64,000 bases of DNA, from positions 28,533 to 92,532 of the forward strand of contig JAVEDU010000038.1 of assembly GCA_030840805.1 (NCBI GenBank), read 5' to 3'. Below the pieces are notes generated by a model. The model had not been told where the DNA came from. It worked only from the letters and a program-made list of their open reading frames with translations, and did no database searches. Positions 8,087 to 16,051 of the stretch are shown in pieces; positions within the stretch are counted from its first letter, which is position 1; every line of letters begins with the position of its first letter. This DNA comes from Actinomycetota bacterium (GTDB taxonomy: Bacteria > Actinomycetota > Actinomycetes > Mycobacteriales > HKI-0501). A program made the translations under genes and the position numbers.

Positions 8087-8715
8087 CGACCGCCGTGGAC
8101 TTCTTCTTCGACCCCGTCTGCCCCTGGGCCTGGATCACCTCGCGCTGGGTCGTGGAGGTCGGCACCCAGCGCGAGATCGACGTGCACTGGCGGTTCATCT
8201 CGCTGCGACTGCTCAACGCAGACAAGGACTACGCCATCCATTTCCCGGCCGGGTACCCGGAGGGCCACACCCTGGGCCTGCGCCTGCTCCGGGTGGCGGC
8301 CGCGGTCCGCGACGCCGCGGGGAACGACGCGGTCGGGCGGTTCTACACCGAGCTGGGGCAGCGCATCCACCGGCCGGGCGCCGGGCTCATGGACCTCCCC
8401 GACGGCGGGCTCGCGGCGGCGCTGGCCGCGGCCGGTCTCCCCGCGGAGCTCGTGGCGGCACAGGACGACGAGCGGTACGACGCCGTCGTCGCCGAGGAGA
8501 CCGAGCTGGCCCGCGAGCGTGCGGGCCGGGACGTCGGCACCCCGGTGCTGACGTTCGCCGGTCCGGGCGGACCGTCCTTCTTCGGGCCGGTGATCAGCCG
8601 CATCCCGCGCGGGACGGAGGCCGTCGAGCTGTGGGACGCGACCGAGAAGCTGGCGAGCTTCCCGGGCTTCGCGGAGCTCAAGCGGGCGGTGCGGGAGACC
8701 CCGCAGCTCGCCTGA
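8083..8715 (+). CDS. DsbA-family protein related to mycothiol-dependent nitroreductase, single active-site cysteine
   Basis: 210 residues with a thioredoxin fold and helical insertion. The start DFFFDPVCPWAWITSRWV and the ends FFGPVISRIPRG, LWDATEKLASFPGFAELK closely follow the mycobacterial Rv2466c type, which reduces nitro compounds and disulfides with mycothiol. In that enzyme the motif is CPWC; here it is C13-P-W-A16, so the resolving cysteine is absent. A monothiol mechanism with mycothiol is still possible; a glutathione-transferase-kappa-like or isomerase activity is the alternative. Confidence 0.82.
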   Translation: MTTAVDFFFDPVCPWAWITSRWVVEVGTQREIDVHWRFISLRLLNADKDYAIHFPAGYPEGHTLGLRLLRVAAAVRDAAGNDAVGRFYTELGQRIHRPGAGLMDLPDGGLAAALAAAGLPAELVAAQDDERYDAVVAEETELARERAGRDVGTPVLTFAGPGGPSFFGPVISRIPRGTEAVELWDATEKLASFPGFAELKRAVRETPQLA

Positions 8716-8731
8716 GAGCCCTTCCGGAGCG

Positions 8732-9139
8732 TCAGCGCCGCACGTCGGCGGGGCCGGCGGTGAGCGGTAGCCCGGCCGCCAGCCACGCCTCGATCCCACC
8801 GGCCAGGTCGGTCGCGCGCCAGAGCCCGACCTGCCGCAGGCTCGCCGCGGCGAGGCTGGAGCTGTACCCCTGATGGCACACGACGACGATCTGGACGTCG
8901 TGGCCGATCGCCTCGGGGATGCGCGCGTCGCCGGCCGGGTCGAGGCGCCACTCCAGCACGGTGCGGTCGATGACGAGCGCGCCGGGCAGCTCGCCCTGTT
9001 CGGCGCGCTGGGTCTCGGTCCGGGTGTCGACCAGCAGCGCGCCGCCCCGCACCGCCTCGACCGTCTCGTGCGGGGTCAGACGCCGCACGCCCAGGCGGGA
9101 CTTCGCCAGCACGGCCTCGATGCCCTCCGCTCCGCTCAC
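8732..9139 (-). CDS. Rhodanese-like domain protein
   Basis: 135 residues, one rhodanese domain. The active-site loop is CHQGYSS, with the catalytic cysteine present (VVVCHQGYSSSLAA), and the acidic strand VDTRTETQR and ATDLAGGIEAWLAAGLP are typical. It probably carries persulfide sulfur, but its partner is unknown. GTG 9139 was chosen because CAGGAT lies exactly 6 bases upstream (leaderless pattern); GTG 9145 is also in frame. Divergent from the cyclic di-GMP protein and convergent with the DsbA-like gene. Confidence 0.87.
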   Translation of the reverse strand: MSGAEGIEAVLAKSRLGVRRLTPHETVEAVRGGALLVDTRTETQRAEQGELPGALVIDRTVLEWRLDPAGDARIPEAIGHDVQIVVVCHQGYSSSLAAASLRQVGLWRATDLAGGIEAWLAAGLPLTAGPADVRR

Positions 9140-9145
9140 CGGCAC

Positions 9146-9151
9146 ATCCTG
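9146..9151 (-). promoter_or_regulatory. -10 hexamer CAGGAT of a probable leaderless transcript (rhodanese gene)
   Basis: On the minus strand CAGGAT is followed by 6 bases (gtgccg) and the GTG at 9139. Confidence 0.35.
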
Positions 9152-9225
9152 GCGGACACCCGCGGTCGGTGCAGAACTCGGCGCCGGGGCCTGCCGGAAG
9201 GATGCGCTGCACCGGGTCGCGGCCC

Positions 9226-9231
9226 TAGGCT
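9226..9231 (+). promoter_or_regulatory. -10 hexamer TAGGCT before the cyclic di-GMP gene
   Basis: TAGGCT lies 31 bases before the GTG at 9263, leaving a short leader that carries the ribosome site GGAGG (9250-9254). Confidence 0.4.
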
Positions 9232-9262
9232 GAGTGCACCCTCGCGGACGGAGGTGGGCCCG

Positions 9263-11749
9263 GTGGCGGGCTCCGCCGATCGGATCGAGGCTCTGCGCCG
9301 GTTCGGTGCCGGGCTCACGTGGGGAGGGCCGAGGACCGCGGAGGCCGCCCGCGCCGCCGCCCGGCTCCTGGCCCGGATGTCCGGCGACGCCGCGGCCGTG
9401 TGGGAGATGCGCGGCGGCCTGCCGGTGCTGCTCGCCCGCGCCGGGCGGCCCGAGTCCGAGGTGCCGCTGGCGGATCTGCTGCCGGCGGGCCGGCCGAGCG
9501 CGGAGCCGGCCGCCTGGGAGCTGCACGGCGCGGACGAGGTGGGCCCCGGTCTGCTCATCCCGCTGGTCGTCGCGGGCCGGGTGACCGGTGCGGTCGGGGT
9601 CCGGCGGCGGCCGGGCGGGGAGCCGTACGACGAGGACGACCTCGCGTTCGGGGCCGCCGTGGCCGATCGGCTCGCCGTCGCGGTCGAAGTCGCCCGGCTG
9701 GACCGCGAGCTGACCATCTCGCGGACCCGGTCGCACGGGCTGCTGCAGCGGTCCGTCGACGGCGTGCTCGTGCTGGACGCCGACGGCGTGATCCGGTTCG
9801 TCGGGGGAGCGGTGTCCGGGCTGCTCGGCTGGGAGCACCGCGACCTGCTCGGCACCGCGGCGGTCGACCTCGTCCACCCCGACGACATCGCGCGGAAGCG
9901 ACGGCAGATCGCCGCCACCCTCGCCCGGACCGGCGCGCAACTACCGTTCGATGTGCGGGTGCGCCGCGCCGACGCGACGTGGTGCTGGGTGGAGGACCGG
10001 ATCACCAACCTCTTGGACGACCCGGAGATCTGCGGCCTGGTGGTGAACTTCCACGATGTGACCGAGCGCCACGAGGCGCAGGAGGCGCTCCGCCGCAGCG
10101 AGACCCGGTACCGGAGCATCGCCGAGACCGCCCAGGAGGGCATCTGGGTCATCGACCCGGGCGGCCAGACGGTCTATGCGAACCAGAAGCTCGCCGAGAT
10201 GCTGGACCGGCCGCTCGACCGGGTGTACGGGTTGAACAGCGTCGACATCGTGCCGGAGGAGTCCAGGCCCGGCCATCTCGACCGGCTCGCCCGGCGGGAA
10301 CGCACCGGCCACGAGGTGTACGAGCTGCCGTTCCTCCGCGCCGACGGGGAGGCCCGGGTCGCCCAGGTCTCGGCGAGCCCGCTGTTCGACGGCGACGGCG
10401 GGTACGTCGGCGCGCTCGGGATGTTCACCGACATCACCGACCGCAAGCGTGCCGAGGAGCAACTGGAGCGGCGGGCGCTGTACGACGGGCTGACCGGGTT
10501 GGCCAATCGTGCGCTGCTCACCGACCGGCTCACGCTGGCGCTCGCCGGCCGCGACGAGTCCGGGCCCGGGGTGGTGGTGCAGTTCCTCGACCTGGACCAC
10601 TTCAAGTCGGTCAACGACTCGTACGGGCACGCGGCGGGGGACCGGCTCCTCGTCCAGGTGGCAGACCGCCTGCGTTCGGTGGTGCGGGCGGCCGACACGG
10701 TCGCGCGGTTGGGCGGGGACGAGTTCGTCGTGGTGTGCCCGGGCCTGGACGAGCGCGGCGCCAACGCGCTGGCGGCCCGCACGCTGACCGCGCTCGCGGC
10801 GCCGTTCGACCTCGGCGGCGTGGAGGTACAGCTCAGCGCGAGCGTCGGCATCGCCCACGCGAGCGCCGGGCAGGACTCCGACGCCGTGGTGAGCGCCGCC
10901 GACGCCGCGATGCTGGAGGCGAAGCGGCGAGGCCGCGGCAGTCAGGTCACGTTCGACCCTGCCGTCGCGGCGCGCGCCGCGACGCGGTTGCAGGAGGCGG
11001 TCGACCTGCGCCGCGGGATCGCGGCGGAGGAGTTCGTGCTGGAGTACCAGCCGCAGCGGAACCTCGCCACGGACCGGGTCGTCGCGGTCGAGGCGCTCGT
11101 GCGGTGGCGGCACCCGACCCGGGGGACGCTCTACCCGGCGGACTTCATCCCGTCCGCCGAGCGGAACGGCCTGATCGTGCCGCTCGGCCGGGTCGTGCTC
11201 ACCGCGGCCTGCCGGCAGGCGGCCGACTGGGCACGGGGCTGCGCCGAGCCGCCGCGCGTCGCCGTGAACATCTCGGCCCGGCAGCTCCACGACGAGCGCC
11301 TGGTCGGCCTGCTCCGGGAGCGGCTGCAGGCCGAGGCCATCCCGGCCGAGCTGCTGCGCCTGGAGCTGACCGAGGACACCCTGATGGCGGAGCCGCACCG
11401 CTCCGTGGAGCTGCTGCACACGCTGCGGGCGCTCGGTGTCGGGCTGTCCGTCGACGACTTCGGCTCCGGGTACAGCTCGCTGGCGTATCTGACCCGGCTG
11501 TCGCTGGCCGAGCTGAAGATCGACCGCGGGTTCGTCGCGGGCCTCCAGCGGGACGGCGACGACCGCGAGGTGGTCCGCGCCGCCATCGCGATGGGCCACG
11601 CGCTGGAGCTGCAGGTGGTTGCCGAGGGCGTGGAGGACGCGGACACGGCCGGCGCGCTGCGTGACCTCGACTGTGATCTCGGCCAGGGCTACCTGTTCGG
11701 GCGGCCCATGCCACCCGCGGACATCTGGCGCCTGCTGAAGCCGGTGTGA
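9263..11749 (+). CDS. PAS-PAS-GGDEF-EAL cyclic di-GMP synthase/phosphodiesterase
   Basis: 828 residues. Order: an N-terminal GAF-like sensor region (about 1-150), two PAS/PAC units (about 155-275 and 280-400, ending NFHDVTERHEAQEAL and MFTDITDRKRAEEQL), a GGDEF domain with intact GGDEF near residue 485, and an EAL domain with EALVRW near 610, VNISARQ, DDFGSGYSS and GQGYLFGRP. Both catalytic signatures look complete, so it may make and degrade cyclic di-GMP depending on the sensed signal. No membrane segment is seen, so it senses in the cytosol. GTG 9263 was chosen for its GGAGG at 8 bases. No partner gene is adjacent. Confidence 0.93.
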   Translation: MAGSADRIEALRRFGAGLTWGGPRTAEAARAAARLLARMSGDAAAVWEMRGGLPVLLARAGRPESEVPLADLLPAGRPSAEPAAWELHGADEVGPGLLIPLVVAGRVTGAVGVRRRPGGEPYDEDDLAFGAAVADRLAVAVEVARLDRELTISRTRSHGLLQRSVDGVLVLDADGVIRFVGGAVSGLLGWEHRDLLGTAAVDLVHPDDIARKRRQIAATLARTGAQLPFDVRVRRADATWCWVEDRITNLLDDPEICGLVVNFHDVTERHEAQEALRRSETRYRSIAETAQEGIWVIDPGGQTVYANQKLAEMLDRPLDRVYGLNSVDIVPEESRPGHLDRLARRERTGHEVYELPFLRADGEARVAQVSASPLFDGDGGYVGALGMFTDITDRKRAEEQLERRALYDGLTGLANRALLTDRLTLALAGRDESGPGVVVQFLDLDHFKSVNDSYGHAAGDRLLVQVADRLRSVVRAADTVARLGGDEFVVVCPGLDERGANALAARTLTALAAPFDLGGVEVQLSASVGIAHASAGQDSDAVVSAADAAMLEAKRRGRGSQVTFDPAVAARAATRLQEAVDLRRGIAAEEFVLEYQPQRNLATDRVVAVEALVRWRHPTRGTLYPADFIPSAERNGLIVPLGRVVLTAACRQAADWARGCAEPPRVAVNISARQLHDERLVGLLRERLQAEAIPAELLRLELTEDTLMAEPHRSVELLHTLRALGVGLSVDDFGSGYSSLAYLTRLSLAELKIDRGFVAGLQRDGDDREVVRAAIAMGHALELQVVAEGVEDADTAGALRDLDCDLGQGYLFGRPMPPADIWRLLKPV

Positions 11750-11756
11750 GCGGGGG

Positions 11757-12014
11757 TCAGTGGCCGCGGAGTGCCTCGATCAGCTCGCCCTTGTTCAGCG
11801 CGGACCGGCCGTCGATCCCGATCTCGGCCGCACGCTTCATCAGGTCCTTCTTCGTCCAGTCCTCGCAGGCCGGGCTGTTGCCGCCCTTCCTGCCGGTGGC
11901 CGAGCGGGAGCTGTCGGCGGACGCGTCGGCGATCCGGGCGGCCTTCTCCTTGTGCTCGCCCTCGCGGCGGAGGGCCTGGTACTGCTGCTCGTCCTTGGTC
12001 CGCGCGCGCGGCAT
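11757..12014 (-). CDS. Small SAP/Rho-N-like nucleic-acid-binding protein (DUF7218-like)
   Basis: 85 residues, strongly basic N-terminal half with charged helix (TKDEQQYQALRREGEHKEKAARIADASADSS), a glycine-rich hinge SATGRKGGNS, and a C-terminal helix-turn-helix of SAP/Rho-N type (WTKKDLMKRAAEIGIDGRSALNKGELIEAL). Such proteins in actinomycetes are abundant and presumed to bind DNA or RNA; the exact role is unknown. AGAGGA precedes the ATG by 6 bases. It converges with the cyclic di-GMP gene, with only 7 bases between the stops. Confidence 0.8.
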   Translation of the reverse strand: MPRARTKDEQQYQALRREGEHKEKAARIADASADSSRSATGRKGGNSPACEDWTKKDLMKRAAEIGIDGRSALNKGELIEALRGH

Positions 12015-12094
12015 GGCGGGTCCTCTCCCGACAGACGCGGCGGGCGGTACGTGCCGGTGATTGTCGGGCGAGCCGTGTCGGTTCGCACCCGACG

Positions 12095-12100
12095 TACGGT
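12095..12100 (+). promoter_or_regulatory. -10 hexamer TACGGT of a probable leaderless transcript (FhuF-like gene)
   Basis: TACGGT is followed by 6 bases (gtgcgg) and the GTG at 12107. Confidence 0.5.
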
Positions 12101-12106
12101 GTGCGG

Positions 12107-12760
12107 GTGGAGCCGGCCGGGACGCAGGACGCGATCCGGGCGCTCCGGGCCGCCGCGGCGGCAGGCCCGTACTTCGCGGTCGCGGTCGGCCCGGACCCGG
12201 CGCCGGGGTGGCGGCCGGCCGGTGACCTGTACGCGGACCCGGCCGTGCTGGCGGCGGTCGTCGAGCGGGTACGCCGGCGGCTCGCGACGCCGGAGCGCCG
12301 AGTCGCGGCCTCGATCTTCTTCCAGGGCTGGGCGGCGCGGCTGTGGTCGGTCGCCCTGGGCGTGCTGCTCCACAGTGGACGTGTGCCGGTGCTGACGACG
12401 CTGCGGTGGCGCGACGAGGGCGGCACGGTGTACCTCGGCGTCGACACCCCCGAGCTCGCTGCCGGGGACCTGGCCGGGGTCGTGATCGGACAGCACCTGG
12501 AACCCCTCGCCGCCGCCGTCCGGCGTGGCGGCCCGGTGGCGGACCGGGTGCTCTGGGGCAATGCCGCGTCGGCGCTGCGCGGGGCGGCGCGGGTGCTCGA
12601 CGGAGCGGCCCCCGGCCCCGCGAGCGCCGCCGCGGACCGGGTGCTGGCGGCCGGCCCGCTGCGGGGCGAGCTGGACGCGGACGGCTGGCGCCGCAGCTGC
12701 TGCCTGTACTACCGGGTGCCCCGTGGCGGGGTCTGCGGTGACTGCGTGCTGGCCCGGTGA
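12107..12760 (+). CDS. FhuF-like [2Fe-2S] protein, putative ferric-siderophore reductase
   Basis: 217 residues. The C-terminus carries the FhuF-type iron-sulfur motif C-C-x10-C-x2-C exactly (SCCLYYRVPRGGVCGDCVL). The middle part has FFQGWAARLWSVALGVLLHSG, the conserved helix of siderophore-iron reductases. Such proteins release iron from ferric siderophores in the cytoplasm. No siderophore genes are nearby. The GTG was chosen for the TACGGT-N6-GTG pattern and because similarity begins shortly after it. Confidence 0.82.
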   Translation: MEPAGTQDAIRALRAAAAAGPYFAVAVGPDPAPGWRPAGDLYADPAVLAAVVERVRRRLATPERRVAASIFFQGWAARLWSVALGVLLHSGRVPVLTTLRWRDEGGTVYLGVDTPELAAGDLAGVVIGQHLEPLAAAVRRGGPVADRVLWGNAASALRGAARVLDGAAPGPASAAADRVLAAGPLRGELDADGWRRSCCLYYRVPRGGVCGDCVLAR

Positions 12761-12763
12761 CGT

Positions 12764-12769
12764 TACCCT
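12764..12769 (+). promoter_or_regulatory. -10 hexamer TACCCT of a probable leaderless transcript
   Basis: TACCCT lies 7 bases before the GTG at 12777 and just after the stop of the FhuF-like gene. Confidence 0.4.
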
Positions 12770-12776
12770 CGGCGGC

Positions 12777-13151
12777 GTGGAGGAGAACCAGGCCAGGCGT
12801 GTGGTGGATGCCCTGCGGGACCGAGGCGTCGAGGCGCAGGTCGCGAAGGCGGGCGTGTACCAGTTCGGCATCCGGGTGGCGCTGCCCGCCGGGCGCGAGG
12901 CGGTGTGGGACTCCGACGGCACCGCCGGGCTGGAGGCGCAGGTCATGGGCAACGGGATGCTGGTCGGGTTCGTGCCGGTGATCCCGGGTTCCGAGGACTT
13001 CGACGACGTGCAGATCGTCGACGCGATCGTGCGTACGGACTACGACCAGCCGATCGCCCGGCAGCGGACGACGGCCCCGCCGCCCGCTCCCGCGCTGCCC
13101 CGCGCCGGTGGGGTCTTCCGCCGGTTCCTGGACGGCTTCCGGTACCGCTAG
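12777..13151 (+). CDS. Hypothetical protein
   Basis: 124 residues. Residues 1-90 look like a compact alpha/beta domain (VVDALRDRGVEAQVAKAGVY, then strands IRVALPAGREAVWDSDG and GFVPVIPGS). Residues 95-124 are a proline/alanine-rich tail ending in a basic, aromatic segment (FRRFLDGFRYR) that could bind membrane or nucleic acid. No signal peptide or known motif was recognised. It has its own -10-like hexamer directly after the FhuF-like gene. Confidence 0.6.
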   Translation: MEENQARRVVDALRDRGVEAQVAKAGVYQFGIRVALPAGREAVWDSDGTAGLEAQVMGNGMLVGFVPVIPGSEDFDDVQIVDAIVRTDYDQPIARQRTTAPPPAPALPRAGGVFRRFLDGFRYR

Positions 13152-13180
13152 TGCGCGGCGCGGGGCACCCCGCGCGCCCC

Positions 13181-13186
13181 TACGCT
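13181..13186 (+). promoter_or_regulatory. -10 hexamer TACGCT of a probable leaderless transcript (aldo/keto reductase)
   Basis: TACGCT is followed by 6 bases (ggcggg) and the ATG at 13193. Confidence 0.5.
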
Positions 13187-13192
13187 GGCGGG

Positions 13193-13996
13193 ATGGAGAC
13201 CCGGAGCCTCGGCCGTGACCGCGACGCCGTCCCGGTGGTGGGTCTCGGCACCTGGCAGCGGCTGGCGGCCGCCGCGGCCGAGGGCCGGCACCGCGAGCTC
13301 GTCCAGGCCGCGCTGGGCTCGGGCCTCCGGGTGTTCGACTCGTCTCCGATGTACGGCCGCGCCGAGCAGTTGCTCGCGGACGCCCTCGCCGGACGCCGCG
13401 CCGACGCGTTCGTCGCGACCAAGGTCTGGGCCCGGTCGGCCGTCGAGGGCGCCGAGCAGTTGCAGCGCGCGCTCGCCTGGTTCGGCGGCCGGGTAGAGCT
13501 CATGCAGATCCACAACCTGGTGGCCTGGAAGGAACACCTGCCGATGCTGGAGGCGCGGCGCGAGGTCGGGCAGATCAGGTACCTCGGCGCCACGCACTAC
13601 TCGGCGAGCGCGTTCGGCGAGCTGGCCGAGGTGATGTCCACCGGGCGCATCGACGCGATCCAGGTGCCCTACAACCCGCACGAGCGTGAGGTCGAACGCC
13701 GGATCCTGCCGCTCGCCGCGGAACTGGGCCTGGGGGTGCTCCTGATGCGCCCGCTCGGCGAGGGTGCGCTGCTGCGCCGGCGGCCCGACCCCGCCGCACT
13801 GGAGCCGCTCCGGCCGTTCGGGGTGCGGACGTGGGCGCAGGCGCTGCTCAAGTGGGGGCTGAGCGACCCGCGGTGCCACGTCACGATCCCGGCCACCGCG
13901 GATCCGCTGCGGGTGGCCGAGAACGCCGGGGCCGGCTCGCCGCCCTGGTTCGGCCCGGCGGAACGGGAGCTGGTGGCCCGGCTCGCGGACAGCTGA
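13193..13996 (+). CDS. Aldo/keto reductase
   Basis: 267 residues of the AKR (beta/alpha)8 barrel. The catalytic tetrad can be seen as D in RVFDSSPMYG, Y in the same motif, K in VATKVWA and H in LMQIHNLV. The C-terminal part has VPYNPHEREVERRILPLA and a short NADP loop, TIPATADPLRVAEN. It reduces aldehydes or ketones with NADPH; the substrate cannot be told. It is shorter than average AKRs (about 320), as in the small actinobacterial subgroup. Third in a row of single genes each with its own leaderless-type promoter; converges with tesB. Confidence 0.87.
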   Translation: METRSLGRDRDAVPVVGLGTWQRLAAAAAEGRHRELVQAALGSGLRVFDSSPMYGRAEQLLADALAGRRADAFVATKVWARSAVEGAEQLQRALAWFGGRVELMQIHNLVAWKEHLPMLEARREVGQIRYLGATHYSASAFGELAEVMSTGRIDAIQVPYNPHEREVERRILPLAAELGLGVLLMRPLGEGALLRRRPDPAALEPLRPFGVRTWAQALLKWGLSDPRCHVTIPATADPLRVAENAGAGSPPWFGPAERELVARLADS

Positions 13997-14024
13997 CCGG
14001 CAGCGGCGCCGGTACCCCGGGCGG

Positions 14025-14846
14025 TCACCGGTCTCTGGCGGTCCGCATCAGCCCCTCCTGCACGACCGCGGCGACGAGGCCGCCGTCGCGGTCGAAGATC
14101 CGGCCCTGGGTGAGCGCCCGTCCGAACCCCGCCGACGGCGAGGTCTGGTCGTACAGCAGCCACTCGTCGGCGCGGAAGGGGCGCAGGAACCACAGCGCGT
14201 GGTCGAGCGACGCGCCCTGGGTCTTCGCGTCGGGGTGCGGCACCTTCGCCGCCCCGAGCAGCGTCATGTCGCTCATGTACGCGAGCGTGCACACGTGGAA
14301 CACCGGGTCGTCGGGGAGCCGGTGGCGGTACCGGATCCACACCTGCTGCTGGGCGGCCGCGCCCGGGCGGCGCGCCGTGTCGCCGGGCGGCACCTGGCGG
14401 ATGTCCCAGTTCGGCCATTCGCGCAGGTACCAGGGCGCCGCTTCGCCGATCGAGTCGGCGCCGTCGGCCAGCTGCTCGGCGCGGGGCACGGGCGGCATCT
14501 CGTCCTGGTGCTCGGGCCCGTCGTCCTGGACGTGGAAGGAGGCGGACATCGAGAAGATCGCCTTGCCGTGCTGGACCGCCGTGACCCGCCGCGTCGCGAA
14601 GGAACGCCCGTCGCGGACCCGCTCCACCCGGTAGACCGGCGGCACCTTCGGCTGTCCCGGCCGGATGAAGTAGCCGTGCAACGAGTGGACGGTGAGGTCC
14701 GCCCCGACGGTGCGCACCGCGGCGACCAGGGCCTGCGCGGCGACCTGGCCGCCGAACGTCCGCTGCAGCGTCGTGTCCGGCGCGCTGCCGCGGAAGGTGT
14801 CGTCCTCGACCCGCTCGATCTGCAGTACCTCGTGGATGCTCGCCAT
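14025..14846 (-). CDS. tesB: Acyl-CoA thioesterase II
   Basis: 273 residues with a double hotdog fold. It hydrolyses acyl-CoA to free acid and CoA. Conserved blocks: RTFGGQVAAQALVAA near the N-terminus, LHGYFIRPG, FSMSASFHV, and in the second hotdog VFHVCTLAYMSDMTLL, ASLDHALWFLRPF, GRIFDRDGGLVAAVVQEGLMR. ATG 14846 overlaps the stop of the acyl-CoA dehydrogenase gene by one base (TGATG), so the two are coupled and likely under the divergent TetR regulator. Confidence 0.92.
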   Translation of the reverse strand: MASIHEVLQIERVEDDTFRGSAPDTTLQRTFGGQVAAQALVAAVRTVGADLTVHSLHGYFIRPGQPKVPPVYRVERVRDGRSFATRRVTAVQHGKAIFSMSASFHVQDDGPEHQDEMPPVPRAEQLADGADSIGEAAPWYLREWPNWDIRQVPPGDTARRPGAAAQQQVWIRYRHRLPDDPVFHVCTLAYMSDMTLLGAAKVPHPDAKTQGASLDHALWFLRPFRADEWLLYDQTSPSAGFGRALTQGRIFDRDGGLVAAVVQEGLMRTARDR

Positions 14847-15994
14847 CACCGCGCGCCGGCGAGCTGCCGGGCGATGACGAGGCGCTGGATCTGGTTGGTG
14901 CCCTCGAAGATCTGCATGATCTTGGCCTCGCGCATGTACCGCTCCAGCGGGAAGTCGCGGGTGTACCCGTACCCGCCGAGCACCTGGACCGCGTCGGTGG
15001 TGACCTTCATGGCGGCGTCGGTGGCGATGAGCTTGGCGACGCTCGCCTGGCGGCTGTACGGGCGGCCGGCGTCCCGGCGGCGGGCCGCGTCGAGGTAGGT
15101 GGCGCGCGCGGAGTCGACGGCCGCGGCCATGTCGGCGAGCAGGAAGCCGAGGCCCTGGTGGTCGATGATCCGCTTGCCGAAGGTCCGGCGGTCCCGGGCG
15201 TACGCGACGGCGTCGTCGAGCGCGCCCTGCGCGAGCCCGACGGCCACCGCGGCGATGCCGAGCCGGCCCGAGTCCAGTGCGCCGAACGCGATGGGCAGCC
15301 CCTGCCCCTCGGCCCCGATCAGGCGGTCGGTGTCGAGAAGGGCGTTGTCCCAGTGCGCCGAGGTGGTCGGGATCGCGCGCAGCCCCATCTTGTCCTCGGG
15401 CCTGCCGAACGACAGCCCGGCGGTGCCGGCGGGGGCGAGGAAGCAGGAGATGCCGCGGGCGCCGTCCGGGCTGGTGCGGGCGAACAGCGTGTAGAAGTCG
15501 GCGCGGCCACCGTTGGTGATCCACGCCTTGGTGCCGTCGATGCGGTACCCGTCCGGGGTCCGCTCCGCCTTGCAGGTCAGCGCCGCGGCGTCCGAGCCCG
15601 CCTGGGGCTCGGACAGGCTGTACGCCCCGAGCAGCGTGCCGCCGAGCATGTCCGGGAGCCACCGCTCCCGCTGCTCGGGGGTGCCGTGGTGGGCGAGCGC
15701 GTAACAGGACAGCCCGTGCACGCTGACCGCCACCGCCACGGCGGCCCAGCGGGCCCCGAGCTCCTCCAGGACCTGGAGGTACACCTCGTACGGCTGGCCG
15801 CCGCCGCCCTGCTCCTCCGGATAGGGGAGTCCGAGCAGCCCGGCCGCCCCCAGGGTGGGGAACACGCCGTCCGGGAACCGCTCGGCGGCCTCGTGCTCGG
15901 CGACCCGGGGGGCGAGCTCCCGGTCGGCGAGCGTGCGGGTCAGCTCGAGGAGGTCGGCGGCCTCGGCGGTGGGCAGCATCCGGTCGACGGCCAC
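14846..15994 (-). CDS. Acyl-CoA dehydrogenase
   Basis: 382 residues, typical length. FAD-dependent alpha,beta-dehydrogenation of acyl-CoA, passing electrons to EtfAB. Family marks: GAYSLSEPQAGSDAAAL and WITNGG in the beta domain, RRTFGKRIIDHQGLGFLLADM, and the C-terminal QVLGGYGYTRDFPLERYMREAKIMQIFEGTNQIQ in which E of FEGTN occupies the usual catalytic base position. GTG 15994 is preferred for its AGGAG 6 bases upstream. Chain-length specificity is unknown. Divergent from a TetR gene, which probably controls it. Confidence 0.92.
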   Translation of the reverse strand: MAVDRMLPTAEAADLLELTRTLADRELAPRVAEHEAAERFPDGVFPTLGAAGLLGLPYPEEQGGGGQPYEVYLQVLEELGARWAAVAVAVSVHGLSCYALAHHGTPEQRERWLPDMLGGTLLGAYSLSEPQAGSDAAALTCKAERTPDGYRIDGTKAWITNGGRADFYTLFARTSPDGARGISCFLAPAGTAGLSFGRPEDKMGLRAIPTTSAHWDNALLDTDRLIGAEGQGLPIAFGALDSGRLGIAAVAVGLAQGALDDAVAYARDRRTFGKRIIDHQGLGFLLADMAAAVDSARATYLDAARRRDAGRPYSRQASVAKLIATDAAMKVTTDAVQVLGGYGYTRDFPLERYMREAKIMQIFEGTNQIQRLVIARQLAGAR

Positions 15995-16017
15995 GGGGGC
16001 TCCTAGCGGGAGGCGCT

Positions 16018-16041
16018 GTACTGCGGATGATACGAGAGTAC
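16018..16041. promoter_or_regulatory. Imperfect inverted repeat in the acyl-CoA dehydrogenase/TetR intergenic region
   Basis: GTACT (16018-16022) and AGTAC (16037-16041) form the ends of a 24-bp dyad in the 57-base divergent gap. The right arm overlaps the -10 hexamer TACTGT of the TetR gene, so binding there would repress both directions. Only the outer 5 bases of each arm match well. Confidence 0.35.
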
Positions 16042-16044
16042 TGT
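16039..16044 (+). promoter_or_regulatory. -10 hexamer TACTGT of a probable leaderless transcript (TetR gene)
   Basis: TACTGT lies 7 bases before the ATG at 16052, with no ribosome site between. Confidence 0.45.
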
Positions 16045-16051
16045 CGCGCGC

